This document shows, in pieces, positions 45,983 to 54,231 of a stretch of 64,000 nt of DNA. The stretch comes from Aeoliella straminimaris (GTDB lineage Bacteria > Planctomycetota > Planctomycetia > Pirellulales > Lacipirellulaceae): assembly GCF_024054565.1 (NCBI RefSeq), contig NZ_JAMXLR010000092.1, positions 558,001 to 622,000 of the forward strand, written 5' to 3'. Position 1 is the stretch's first letter, and each line of letters starts with the position of its first letter. The position numbers and the translations under genes are program-made. The notes under the pieces were generated by a model. That model searched no databases. It saw only the letters and a list, made by a program, of their open reading frames with translations, and was not told where the DNA came from.

Positions 45983-46526
45983 CGGCGAGCGGGGGCCGTC
46001 AGGCCCCTGGTCAGTTAACCCAACCAGAGCCACCCAGCCACAAATTCCAATCCGTCTCCCCCCTCAGGACCCCTCAGCTTAACATCGGTTCGGAGAGACC
46101 ATCTTGGGAGTTTTGTCCCTACATCCCGACAAACGATTCATGGGCCCAAAACTCTGGGGGTTCTGGGAGCCCCCGCGATTGTTTTTACCTTGTTTTACAG
46201 GGTTTCTTCAACATCGCAGGTACCAAAACTCGGCGGGTTTTGTCCCCCCTGTGCCCCGTTGGGACAAAACTCCCATAACGAGGAGGGAGAACTCCAATAC
46301 CGCCGATAATGCGCCTCGGCGGAACGCTGCGCAACCCATATTAGACCAGAGGAATTGTCCAGTTTCTACTGCGTGGGGGGCGGAAATATGGGGCTTGCAA
46401 TCTTGTCCCATGACGGCGGGATACGTCCCGTGTTAGCGACCTCGAAGGCTGGAATGCCGTTGCGTGCTGTGAGAAACTCCAGCAACTTATCAGGCCGAAA
46501 GTGCACCAATTCTGGCGATCTCTATT
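45983..46526. other. gene-free region rich in inverted repeats
   Basis: About 540 bases between ilvD and the SMI1/KNR4 gene contain no convincing coding sequence. Short open frames translate to low-complexity G/P/W-rich strings. The motif CAAAACTC or its complement recurs at least four times (near 46107, 46146, 46223 and 46265) and builds the stem-loops listed next. The ilvD promoter must lie here or within the octamer array. Confidence 0.6.
46105..46275. repeat. nested, mutually exclusive inverted repeats
   Basis: TGGGAGTTTTGTCCC (46105-46119) is the perfect complement of GGGACAAAACTCCCA (46261-46275). The same right arm can instead pair locally with GTTTTGTCCC (46237-46246), giving a 10-base stem and 14-base loop. 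A further short stem (AAAAC/GTTTT) lies between them. The arrangement is that of competing RNA hairpins or a decayed repeat family. Confidence 0.7.
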
Positions 46527-46931
46527 ATGCCCTTCCCTGTTGACATCAAGTGGATCAATGAAACCGAGAAAAAGCTCGGAGTGAGATTTCCGGCATCTTT
46601 CGTCACGGCTATGGCCAAGATGAACGGGGGCGGCGTCAATACCACCTTCGATAGTTTCGTGCTCTTCCCATTTTTCGACGCCAGCGATCGCAAGCGGATT
46701 CAACGTACCTGTAATAGTATTGATCGTGAGACTCGCTCGGCACGCGAGAGTTGGCATGGTTTTCCAGCGACTGCCGTGGCGATTGGCGCTAACGGGGGTG
46801 GCGATTTGTTAGTGTTACTGCCGATGCCCGGCCATCCCGACACCTTGCAGCACAACGTGTACTGGTGGGATCATGAGACAGGCGAGATTGAACTTGTTGC
46901 CGACGATTTTGCCGATCTAGAACTTCATTGA
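46527..46931 (+). CDS. SMI1/KNR4 family protein
   Basis: A 134-residue single-domain protein of the SMI1/KNR4 (SUKH) family. It shows an IKWINETEKKLGVRFPASFV start, FVLFPFFDASD in the middle and ANGGGDLLVLLP with VYWWDHETGEIELVADDFADL at the end. In bacteria, SUKH proteins often serve as immunity proteins against contact-dependent toxins, but many are solitary and of unknown role. No toxin gene is adjacent. The stop is 31 bases before the DUF4261 gene, so co-transcription is likely. Confidence 0.82.
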   Translation: MPFPVDIKWINETEKKLGVRFPASFVTAMAKMNGGGVNTTFDSFVLFPFFDASDRKRIQRTCNSIDRETRSARESWHGFPATAVAIGANGGGDLLVLLPMPGHPDTLQHNVYWWDHETGEIELVADDFADLELH

Positions 46932-46962
46932 TCTCTCACTCGCAGGATAAATCCACTACGCC

Positions 46963-47772
46963 ATGCAAGCCGTCGAATTCCACTTCCACGAGCCACCCAT
47001 CATCGACTTCGAGGCGGTTCGGCAGCGGGCCAGCGAGATCCTGGGTGGCGAAATCGAAATGCCTGCGAGCGAGAAGGACAATGCCCACCTTTTTGCTCAC
47101 GTGGAGCACATGATCGAGTACGCCGATCGTGCTGCGCCGCCGCAAACCTGGTTGTTGCAATCTGACCAGCCGATCAAGATCGAAAACTATGCCGCCGACA
47201 TTCAGCAGTCGTGGTTTTGTCGCGATGCCGAGTCGCTGCTGGCCGGCGCCACCCACTCGCTGCTGGTGACCGAGATGCTCTCGCGGCGACTGGAGCCAGC
47301 AACCCGCATGCAATTGTTCCATGGCGTCCTGCAAGCGGTCGCGGAACAGCTTGAGCCCGTGGCGATGGTCGCGAAGCACAGCCAACAGGTCGTGCTGGTG
47401 TCCGATTACCTCGACGCGGTCGACGTTCCGCCCATCAAGCGGCCCGGTTCGCTGAACATGCGGTTCTTCAACATCAGCAATACGCCCGGCGACAAGTTGA
47501 TGGACACGCGGGGGCTCACGGAAATCGGACTGCACGATCTTCAATGCCACTTCCGCGAACTGGAGCCGAACGACGTCTCGGCCGTGCTCTACAATACGGC
47601 GATGTACGTATTTGAGAAGGGCCTCGTGCTGGAGTCGGGCCACACGGTTGAAGGCATCGAGCCAGGCAGCAAGTGGCGCTGCCAGTTCGAAAACGCACTG
47701 GTGCCGCCGGAACGGCAGGTGCTCGACTTGAACCCTGGTGCGCCGTATGCCGCTGGTCGCCGGGAGGAATGA
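46963..47772 (+). CDS. DUF4261-like protein
   Basis: A 269-residue soluble protein. It resembles DUF4261 proteins (segments SLNMRFFNISNTPGDKLMDTRG and GLTEIGLHDLQCHFRELEPN, about residues 163-206). Many DUF4261 proteins occur near SUKH genes and other peptide-modification or immunity genes; here a SUKH gene is directly upstream. No catalytic motif is evident. The family match is from memory of these segments, so moderately sure. Confidence 0.62.
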   Translation: MQAVEFHFHEPPIIDFEAVRQRASEILGGEIEMPASEKDNAHLFAHVEHMIEYADRAAPPQTWLLQSDQPIKIENYAADIQQSWFCRDAESLLAGATHSLLVTEMLSRRLEPATRMQLFHGVLQAVAEQLEPVAMVAKHSQQVVLVSDYLDAVDVPPIKRPGSLNMRFFNISNTPGDKLMDTRGLTEIGLHDLQCHFRELEPNDVSAVLYNTAMYVFEKGLVLESGHTVEGIEPGSKWRCQFENALVPPERQVLDLNPGAPYAAGRREE

Positions 47773-47844
47773 CTGGCGGTTGGCCAGTTGCCGTGCGAGA
47801 ATGGAGCAACTGCTTGCACGTGCTTCTCCAAGGCGGACTCTTCC

Positions 47845-48438
47845 ATGCACCGCGCCAACACGATCGTCGCCTGGCTGTTCTCGCTCATCTTGGTTGGCCT
47901 CGAGATCTACGCTCTGGCGACCGACTCCCGCTACAAATGGGACTTCATCTTCTTGATGATCCTGCTGTGGGGTGTGTTCGCAGTGCGCAACTGGATTAAC
48001 CTGCACCCGGTGCACTACGCACTATTGGGCGTGTTCTTGCTGCTGCACGACCTGGGCATGTTTGGCTTTTACATGACCTTTCCCTTGGGCGTGGAGTACG
48101 ACTACTGGGTGCATGGCTTTTTCGGCTTCGTGGCCAGCCTGATCGTCTGCCGGGCATATCACTTTCATGGGCACTACTCGCCCGCCTTCATCGTGGTGGC
48201 CACGATGGTAGTAATGCTGGGCTTCTCGGCATTTCACGAAATCTTCGAGTACGTCGGCGCCCTGCTTGTGGGCGAGGGCGAAGGGGTGCTATTCATCGGC
48301 GCCGGCGACCTGGACGAGTGGGACACCCAAAAAGACATGGTCAATAACGTGATTGGCGCGGCCATCGGACTCTCGCTGTACTACGCCGTGTGGTTCTGGC
48401 ACGGTAGTGGACGGAATTTGGCGAAATCCGAGAACTGA
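47845..48438 (+). CDS. DUF2238 (YjdF-like) inner membrane protein
   Basis: A 197-residue protein with six predicted spans. Typical DUF2238 features are the LLHDLGMFGFY, GVEYDYWVHGFFGF and FHEIFEYVGALL segments, and the DEWDTQKDMVNNVIGAAIG signature before the last span. Function of the family is unknown; conserved acidic and histidine residues in the membrane suggest a metal or small-molecule site. The ATG at 47845 was chosen because the first span follows directly. Confidence 0.85.
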   Translation: MHRANTIVAWLFSLILVGLEIYALATDSRYKWDFIFLMILLWGVFAVRNWINLHPVHYALLGVFLLLHDLGMFGFYMTFPLGVEYDYWVHGFFGFVASLIVCRAYHFHGHYSPAFIVVATMVVMLGFSAFHEIFEYVGALLVGEGEGVLFIGAGDLDEWDTQKDMVNNVIGAAIGLSLYYAVWFWHGSGRNLAKSEN

Positions 48439-48490
48439 TCTGCTAGAATGAGGGGCTCCAAGCACTCGGGCGGCACCGGATTTTTGCGCA

Positions 48491-48712
48491 GTGGTACAGT
48501 TCTCGGTAAAAGACCTGCTCCTTCTCAGCGTGTACATCATCGGCGGGATGATGGCCTACTCGCTATTGGTGCTGGTATTGCGGTCGTCGATCGACGTCGA
48601 ACAATTGGGGCGCGAGCAATTTTTGTTCGCCACGGTGTCGATCCGCCTGGCGGGCGCTTGCATCGGCGCTATGCTGTGGGTGGTGGTGCACCTGATGGCA
48701 CGCATGCGGTAA
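48491..48712 (+). CDS. small two-span membrane protein (GTG start)
   Basis: A protein of 73 residues. The start FSVKDLLLLSVYIIGG resembles the FSLRDLLLL opening common to many small planctomycete membrane proteins. Two spans are predicted (about 8-28 and 48-68), with an acidic loop (DVEQLGREQF) between. It starts with GTG. No function is known. Confidence 0.65.
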   Translation: MVQFSVKDLLLLSVYIIGGMMAYSLLVLVLRSSIDVEQLGREQFLFATVSIRLAGACIGAMLWVVVHLMARMR

Positions 48713-48844
48713 GCACCGATTCGCTGCCGGCATGTGTCACCCTGGCAACGCGGCCCGGGACGTGCCAAACTGGGTTTTCGGTTGCCCCACTTGCTGCAGA
48801 ACGATCAGGTCCCCCTGCCTGAGTACTTTCGACGGAGTTTCCCT

Positions 48845-49528
48845 ATGAAAATCACCTGGCTGGGCCACAATTGCTGGCTTCTCGACATCGATGGCACCAA
48901 TGTGCTGGTCGATCCGTTTCTGAACGACTCGCCTTCGGCGCCGATCAAGGCCGACGACGTGAAGTGCGAAGTGATGCTCATCTCGCACGCCCACTTCGAT
49001 CACATCGCGGATGCCGTGAGCATCGCCAAGCGAACCGGCGCCACGGTGCTCACGAACTTCGAGATCGGTAACTGGCTCGCCAATCTGGGAGTGGCTCGCG
49101 ATCACGCGGTCGGCATGAATCACGGCGGCGGCTACGATTTGCCCTTCGGCCGGGTGGAGTACACGATTGCCCATCACAGCTCGAGCTTCCCCGATGGCAG
49201 CTACGCGGGCAACCCTGGCGGTTTTGTGATCACGGGCGAGGGCAAGCGGATTTACCTGGCGTGCGACACCGCGGCCTTCCTGGAGATGAAGTTGATCGGC
49301 GCGCCGGGCTTGGACCTGGCCGTGGTGCCGATCGGCGACCTGTTCACCATGGGACCGGCAGCGAGCCTCGAGGCAATCAAACTACTGGGACCCAAGAAGG
49401 TGCTGCCCTGCCACTACAATACCTGGCCCCCCATCGAACAAGACACGGCCTCGTGGGCCGAAAGCGTCAAGCAGCACACCAACACCGAACCGGTGGTGCT
49501 CGAACCGGGTGGCGTGCTGGAGTTGTAG
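48845..49528 (+). CDS. UPF0173 metal-dependent hydrolase (metallo-beta-lactamase fold)
   Basis: A 227-residue protein. The N-terminus MKITWLGHNCWLLDIDGTNV and metal motif HAHFDHIADA identify the UPF0173 branch of the metallo-beta-lactamase superfamily; a second histidine set is in AHHSSSF, and VLPCHYNTWPPIEQD is near the C-terminus. It hydrolyses an unknown substrate in the cytosol with zinc or manganese. The start is fixed by homology; the upstream open frame is not coding. Confidence 0.92.
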   Translation: MKITWLGHNCWLLDIDGTNVLVDPFLNDSPSAPIKADDVKCEVMLISHAHFDHIADAVSIAKRTGATVLTNFEIGNWLANLGVARDHAVGMNHGGGYDLPFGRVEYTIAHHSSSFPDGSYAGNPGGFVITGEGKRIYLACDTAAFLEMKLIGAPGLDLAVVPIGDLFTMGPAASLEAIKLLGPKKVLPCHYNTWPPIEQDTASWAESVKQHTNTEPVVLEPGGVLEL

Positions 49529-49629
49529 TGAGCACGTTGGAGTAACTTGTGATTTAAGCGTAAGAGTGCTTCGAGACCAGTAGCCGACGAGCTACGCCGC
49601 GTCGTGAAACTAAAGTAAGGTAAACTTCC

Positions 49630-50532
49630 ATGATCCGTTGGTCGTTAGTACTATTCTTCGCTGTTGCTGTTGGTTCTACCGCATTCGGCCAGGAGGCTCC
49701 CCGCTGGAAGTTTACTGCTGGCGGAGAGCTGCGGTACGAAGTAGTGCAGCAGACCACGTTCAATGTCGATGCCCAGCAAGCCGGCACGTTCGCGAGCAAC
49801 GCCTCGCAGACGACCGATGTCCTGTGGCGGATCGACTCGGTGGACGAAGCTGGCACCATGACCGCCACCCAGGTGATCGAGCGGATCCGCGTTTCCATTA
49901 CCCAGGCGGAAGGTTTGGAGCTGGTCTACGATTCGGACGAGGACGATGCCCCCGCCGGATTGTCGGCCATGCTGATGCCGATGTTCGACTTGCTGTTGGA
50001 CAACGAAGTGACCGTGGTCGTCACTTCGCGGGGTGAGGTAAAAGAAGTCAAGCTGCCAGAGGAAATGGAGGGCCGCCTGGCAAGCATCCCTGCCACGCGA
50101 CCCATGAGCAGTTTGATAACCGGCGCGGGACTTCAACGCGTGGCCCAGCAGATCGCCCTGCTGTTGCCCACCGAAGGAGAGGACTCTGCGTCGCGCAAGA
50201 TGGTGATCGACAATCGAGTGCTCGGCAACCTACAGGGCGAGTTAACTTGGAAGGCCGCCGGCACCGAGGGCGACGTGCACAAATTCGAGCCAACCATCCA
50301 GCTTTCTGTGCAGCCCAACGAACAGGCCGAAGAAGATCCCTACCTGCCGGTTAAGCCGCTGGACGAGCCGAAGATTACCGAGCAATCGGTTACTGGCGCC
50401 GCGGAGTTTGACGCCGCGGTGGGTAAGCTCACCAAGTCGAAGCTTGAATTGCAGCTGACACTGACCGGCAAGCTCCTGAACTCGAAAGTCCAGAGCAAAG
50501 TGAAGCAAACGGTCGAGGTGACGGCGAAGTAG
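49630..50532 (+). CDS. secreted DUF6263-like protein
   Basis: A 300-residue protein with a signal peptide (1-20, ending AFGQ). It is beta-rich; segments GELRYEVVQQTTF, WRIDSVDEAGTMTATQVIERI and the C-terminal GKLLNSKVQSKVKQTVEV fit DUF6263, a periplasmic family typical of planctomycetes and of unknown function. The preceding leader contains AAGG about 8 bases before the ATG. Confidence 0.75.
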   Translation: MIRWSLVLFFAVAVGSTAFGQEAPRWKFTAGGELRYEVVQQTTFNVDAQQAGTFASNASQTTDVLWRIDSVDEAGTMTATQVIERIRVSITQAEGLELVYDSDEDDAPAGLSAMLMPMFDLLLDNEVTVVVTSRGEVKEVKLPEEMEGRLASIPATRPMSSLITGAGLQRVAQQIALLLPTEGEDSASRKMVIDNRVLGNLQGELTWKAAGTEGDVHKFEPTIQLSVQPNEQAEEDPYLPVKPLDEPKITEQSVTGAAEFDAAVGKLTKSKLELQLTLTGKLLNSKVQSKVKQTVEVTAK

Positions 50533-50587
50533 TAAGACCGTAGCCGGAGGCACACTCCGCGTCGGCTTGAACTGCGTGGTGGTCCAG

Positions 50588-50902
50588 CTACTGAGAGAGC
50601 TTCACCTGAATCTCATCCCCCTCCACGCGGACTTCGTAGGTGTCGACGCCTAACTTAGGATTGTCGCACCAGGTGCCGTCGCACACGCTGAATCGCCACG
50701 CGTGCCAGGGACAGGCCACCGTGCCATCTTCGTCCAGGTAGCCGGCGCCGAGCGACGCCCCCTGGTGGGGGCAGTGGTCGTCGATCGCGAAGTACTCACC
50801 CCCATGCAGGAACAACGCGACAAGTTTGTCGCCCACTTGGATGGTAGTCCCCTGCCCTTCTGTGAGGCTGCCGACTTTGGCGATGGTTTGGAATTCGGAC
50901 AT
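50588..50902 (-). CDS. Rieske [2Fe-2S] protein (NirD-like)
   Basis: A 104-residue single-domain Rieske protein. Ligand motifs are CPHQGASLG (C-x-H; residues about 44-52) and CPWHAWRFSVCDG (C-x2-H). It is an electron carrier, similar in size to the small subunit of nitrite reductase or to ferredoxins of dioxygenase systems. It lies 6 bases from the methyltransferase gene, last in the minus-strand unit with the alcohol dehydrogenase and PreA genes. Confidence 0.92.
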   Translation of the reverse strand: MSEFQTIAKVGSLTEGQGTTIQVGDKLVALFLHGGEYFAIDDHCPHQGASLGAGYLDEDGTVACPWHAWRFSVCDGTWCDNPKLGVDTYEVRVEGDEIQVKLSQ

Positions 50903-50908
50903 GTTAGT

Positions 50909-51850
50909 TTAAACAGGTTTCGCCAACGTGATCGTGTAGTAACCGTGCACCGAGTGGCCCACGGTATACGGCATCAGCAGGCCGCACACGGCGTTTTCCA
51001 TCGCCAGCGCCGGCATCGCGCGGCGGATCAGTTTTACCGCCAGCGACATCTTAAAGAAGCGTCGCGACAGTCGATAGAGTCGCCGCAGGTCGCGGGCTGT
51101 TTCGGTAGATCGATCGGTGCACTCGATTACTTCGAAGCCCACTTCGCGGACCATCTGCTGCCAAGGTTCGAGTTCCGCGAACTTATCGACCGCCGCGGTT
51201 TTCTCAACCAATAGAGCTGCTTCGCGTAGTTGTTCGTCCACTGCGTCCAGCGGCTGGTTACGATAGCAGTCGATCACCATCATCCGCCCACCCGGCTTGA
51301 GAATGCGATACGCCTCGGCGATGGCCAGGTGTTGGTCTTCGGTCTGGCAGAGCGTCTCGATGGCCAGCACCGCGTCGAACGCCTCATCGGGCAGGTCGAG
51401 CTGTTGGTAGTTCCCCTCGATGAACTCGATGTTCTTCAGGCCCGCCGCGTCCTTGCGGGCGGCCTTCGTGTGGTGAGGCGAGAGGTCGACTCCTACGAAC
51501 TGCCGCGCGGGCATCTCGCGGGCCAGCGTGCGGACGTTGTATCCCATGCCCGAGCCGAACTCGATGGCCTGCTGGGCATCGATGGACTCGAGCAACTCGG
51601 CAAACAGCTCGACGTGCCGGCGGTGCCCGACGTCGTCGTCGTCGCCCTTGCCGGTGCTCATGCCGATGTGCAGCGCGCCCTCGCCGGAGTGGAACATTCG
51701 ATACGCCCGCTCACTTTGGCGGTAGTATTCCACCACGCCAGCCGAATCGATGCCGCGACGTGTGATCTCCGCCGCGTCGAATGCCTTGCGCACCAGCGCA
51801 AGAGCCTCGTCGAGCGGCAGGTCGGTGATTTGAGCAACGGAGTCGATCAT
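50909..51850 (-). CDS. class I SAM-dependent methyltransferase
   Basis: A 313-residue protein. SAM-binding motif I is AIEFGSGMGYNVRTLA (about 115-130); motif II/III segments are FVGVDLSPHHTKAARK and AFDAVLAIETLCQTED, followed by YRILKPGGRMMVIDCYR. The order fits the Methyltransf_11/25 group, near sterol or ubiquinone-type methylases in the GMGYNVRTLA region. The ATG at 51850 was chosen because homology begins there; the upstream open frame runs through a palindromic repeat. Six bases separate it from the Rieske gene. Confidence 0.88.
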   Translation of the reverse strand: MIDSVAQITDLPLDEALALVRKAFDAAEITRRGIDSAGVVEYYRQSERAYRMFHSGEGALHIGMSTGKGDDDDVGHRRHVELFAELLESIDAQQAIEFGSGMGYNVRTLAREMPARQFVGVDLSPHHTKAARKDAAGLKNIEFIEGNYQQLDLPDEAFDAVLAIETLCQTEDQHLAIAEAYRILKPGGRMMVIDCYRNQPLDAVDEQLREAALLVEKTAAVDKFAELEPWQQMVREVGFEVIECTDRSTETARDLRRLYRLSRRFFKMSLAVKLIRRAMPALAMENAVCGLLMPYTVGHSVHGYYTITLAKPV

Positions 51851-51878
51851 GAAATCTTTGAAAGATGAAACGCGCGCG

Positions 51879-51941
51879 TAGCCGGACTCGCAAGAGTTCG
51901 GAGGCCTTGGTCGATTGTCCGAACTGCGGCGAGTCCGGCTA
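51879..51941. repeat. palindromic intergenic element, copy 1
   Basis: Arms 51879-51903 and 51918-51941 form a stem (TAGCCGGACTCGC.../...GCGAGTCCGGCTA) with a few central mismatches and a 14-base loop. The right arm supplies the TAG stop of the alcohol dehydrogenase gene. The left arm is the exact reverse complement of the right arm of copy 2 (25 of 25 bases). Confidence 0.85.
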
Positions 51942-52988
51942 AGATCCAAGGTCAGTGACCACCGCGACACCGACTTCGCCGAAGTCGTTTAGCGTTTCGA
52001 GCGCGGCGGGTGCCTGGCTCAACGCCAGGGTGCGAGTCACCAGTTTAGCAGCCGGAAGGCGACCTGTAACCACGAGGTCCAAGAGCTCCGGATAGCTGCG
52101 GGCCGCCAGACCGTGACTGCCGACGATCTCCAGCTCGTTCGCAACCACCGGCCCCATCGGCAGGGGCGGGTTGGCCTGGTCGCCTGCCAACAGTCCAACC
52201 TGTACGTGTCGCCCACGCTTACGGAGCGAGAGAATGGAATTTGTCGCGGTTACCCGACTGCCCAAGGCGTCGAGCGACAAGTCGGCGCCACGACCGGTGA
52301 GCTGGCGGATCGCCGCGGGCACGTCGTCCACTTCGCCGGCGTTTAGCGTGTGCTCAGCACCGAGCTTGCGAGCGAGCTCCAGCGGCTTGTCGCGAATATC
52401 CACCGCGATCGGCCGGCCGCCGAGCGCCGCAGCAATCGCCACGGCCGCCAGGCCCACGCCACCACAGCCATGCACGGCGACCCACTCTCCCGGGTGAAGT
52501 TGCCCCTGCGCGGTGACCGCTCGATACGAGGTCGCCATCCGGCAGCCGAGACTGGCCGCCGTGGCGAAGTCGAGTTCTTCGGGCAGGCGAATCAAATTGA
52601 AGTCGGCGTAGCGCACTGCCACGCGCTGGGCGAACGATCCCCAGGCGGTGAAGCCGGGCTGGAATTGATCGTCGCATACCTGCGGATGCCCCGCGGCGCA
52701 CTCCACGCACCGCCCGCACCCGGCGACGAACGGCATCGTTACCTGATCGCCCGCTTTCCAGTGGCGCACCTCGCAGCCGACCTCGGCCACCACGCCGGCA
52801 AACTCATGCCCCGGCACGTGCGGCAAGTCTTTAATATCCGCGTCGTGTCCTTGCCACCCATGCCAGTCGCTGCGGCACAGCCCTGTGGCTCGCACTTCGA
52901 TCACCGCGCCGTCCGCAGGGCACTCGGGCTCGGGGACGTCGGATAGCGAGATGGGCCCGCGGAATTCGGAGAAGGTTACAGCTTGCAT
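51939..52988 (-). CDS. zinc-dependent alcohol dehydrogenase (MDR family)
   Basis: A 349-residue medium-chain dehydrogenase. It has catalytic zinc ligands in GLCRSDWHG and GHEFAGVV, structural zinc cysteines in CGRCVECAAGHPQVC, and the cofactor motif GCGGVGLAAVAIA. It oxidises or reduces an alcohol/aldehyde with NAD(P). It lies between the methyltransferase and PreA genes and could handle a product of pyrimidine breakdown such as an aldehyde, but this is inference. Its stop codon is part of a palindromic repeat, and a second copy of the repeat lies before its start. Confidence 0.92.
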   Translation of the reverse strand: MQAVTFSEFRGPISLSDVPEPECPADGAVIEVRATGLCRSDWHGWQGHDADIKDLPHVPGHEFAGVVAEVGCEVRHWKAGDQVTMPFVAGCGRCVECAAGHPQVCDDQFQPGFTAWGSFAQRVAVRYADFNLIRLPEELDFATAASLGCRMATSYRAVTAQGQLHPGEWVAVHGCGGVGLAAVAIAAALGGRPIAVDIRDKPLELARKLGAEHTLNAGEVDDVPAAIRQLTGRGADLSLDALGSRVTATNSILSLRKRGRHVQVGLLAGDQANPPLPMGPVVANELEIVGSHGLAARSYPELLDLVVTGRLPAAKLVTRTLALSQAPAALETLNDFGEVGVAVVTDLGS

Positions 52989-52995
52989 TGAGAAT

Positions 52996-53059
52996 GTAGC
53001 AGGATTCGCAAGAATTCTGATGGCTGGAGGTGAGTCCGAACTCTTGCGAGTCCGGCTAC
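52996..53059. repeat. palindromic intergenic element, copy 2
   Basis: Arms 52996-53020 and 53035-53059 pair imperfectly (GTAGCAGGATTCGCAAG... with ...CTTGCGAGTCCGGCTAC). The right arm is identical in complement to the left arm of copy 1. It occupies the gap between the PreA stop and the alcohol dehydrogenase start. Confidence 0.85.
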
Positions 53060-53066
53060 GAGTCTT

Positions 53067-54194
53067 TTACCCTCGCGACAGCGCGTCCGTCTGATCGACA
53101 AAGTCGTCGCCGTCCCAGTCGGTGTCTTTCTGGATCACCTTCTTGTCGTGCTCGGCCTTCTTGGCGGCGCGGGCCTCGGCCTGGCGGCGGACAAGGTCGG
53201 AATGGGTGGTGAAGAACTGCAGCGAGTGGCCCTTGAAGTCCTCCAGCGTTTCGAACTTGTGCTGTTCCATGAACGCGAGCAGTTCTTCCTGCATCGAGTG
53301 CACGCAGCGGTAGCCCATCTTCATCACCCCGGTGCAGACCTGCACGGTGTCGCAGCCCAAGAGCAGGAACTGCGCGGCGTCTTTGCCGGTTTCGATGCCA
53401 CCGATGCCCGATAGCGAGCGGCCGGGGAACTCGTCGCGAATCACGGTGGCGATCTCCATGCACATTCGCAGGGCGATCGGCATGATCGCCTGGCAGCTAT
53501 AGCCGCCGGGCGTGGTATAGCCTTCGACGGTTGGCTCGGGGCGAAGCGTTTCGAGGTCCACCCCCAGCACGCTGCGGATGGTATTGATGGCCGAGATGCC
53601 CTGGCAGCCCGCGCGGAGGCTCGCCCGCGTGGGGTCTTCGATATGGGTCACGTTGGGCGTCATCTTGGCCCACACCGGCTTGGTGGCCACCTTCATCACC
53701 CAGCCGCAGACCTCTTCGAGTATGTCGGGATTCTCGCCCATCGCGGCGCCCATCCGGCGCTCGGGCAAGCCGTGCGGACAGCTCATGTTCAGCTCGAACG
53801 CATCGACACCGGCCGCTTCACACCGCTCGACGATCTCGTGCCACGCCTCCTGGCGGTACTCTTCCATGATCGAGGCGATCAAGATTCTGTCGGGGTACTT
53901 GTCTTTGATCTCTTTGAACTCGTCGATCCAGGTGTCGAATGAGCGGTCGCTGATCAGTTCGATATTCTCCCAGCCGATGATCTCGCCCGTGTCACGGCTT
54001 CGCAAACGAGCGTACCGCGGCTGAACGTTCACAACCTTCTCGGCGTCGAGGCTCACGGTCTTGCAGATCACGGCGCCCCACCCTTCGTCAAACGCCTTGC
54101 CGATCACGTTGGCATTCGTGCCCGGAGGGCCGGAGCCAATGATGAAAGGATTGGGAAGCGTGAGGCCGTCGACGGTTGTTTCAAGCGTGGGCAT
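53067..54194 (-). CDS. preA: dihydropyrimidine dehydrogenase PreA-like protein without the ferredoxin domain
   Basis: A 375-residue FMN-binding TIM barrel. It closely follows PreA: GSGPPGTNANVIGKAFDEGW, the catalytic cysteine in ELNMSCPHG, WAKMTPNVTHI, and SGIGGIETGKDAAQFLLLG with VQVCTGVM (phosphate binding). PreA with PreT reduces uracil and thymine with NADH. The usual C-terminal two 4Fe-4S clusters are absent: after the barrel there is only a charged tail without cysteines. No preT is in the window. Context with an aminotransferase and a uracil permease supports pyrimidine catabolism. Confidence 0.86.
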   Translation of the reverse strand: MPTLETTVDGLTLPNPFIIGSGPPGTNANVIGKAFDEGWGAVICKTVSLDAEKVVNVQPRYARLRSRDTGEIIGWENIELISDRSFDTWIDEFKEIKDKYPDRILIASIMEEYRQEAWHEIVERCEAAGVDAFELNMSCPHGLPERRMGAAMGENPDILEEVCGWVMKVATKPVWAKMTPNVTHIEDPTRASLRAGCQGISAINTIRSVLGVDLETLRPEPTVEGYTTPGGYSCQAIMPIALRMCMEIATVIRDEFPGRSLSGIGGIETGKDAAQFLLLGCDTVQVCTGVMKMGYRCVHSMQEELLAFMEQHKFETLEDFKGHSLQFFTTHSDLVRRQAEARAAKKAEHDKKVIQKDTDWDGDDFVDQTDALSRG

Positions 54195-54204
54195 GAGAGT
54201 TCAG

Positions 54205-54223
54205 TTCGACAGGATAACTGGAT
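54205..54223 (+). repeat. left inverted repeat flanking the GxxExxY gene
   Basis: TTCGACAGGATAACTGGAT here is repeated in inverted form at 54642-54660, with 16 of 19 positions matching. The GxxExxY gene is the only gene between them. Confidence 0.65.
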
Positions 54224-54231
54224 GGGCAGGA

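Noticed and set aside
46104-46436. 110-codon plus-strand frame in the repeat-rich region before the SMI1 gene
   Set aside because: The translation is dominated by repeat-derived words and has no ribosome binding site or domain; considered non-coding.
47516-48015. Minus-strand frames opposite the DUF4261 and DUF2238 genes
   Set aside because: The plus-strand genes have membrane spans and family motifs; the opposite frames have neither.
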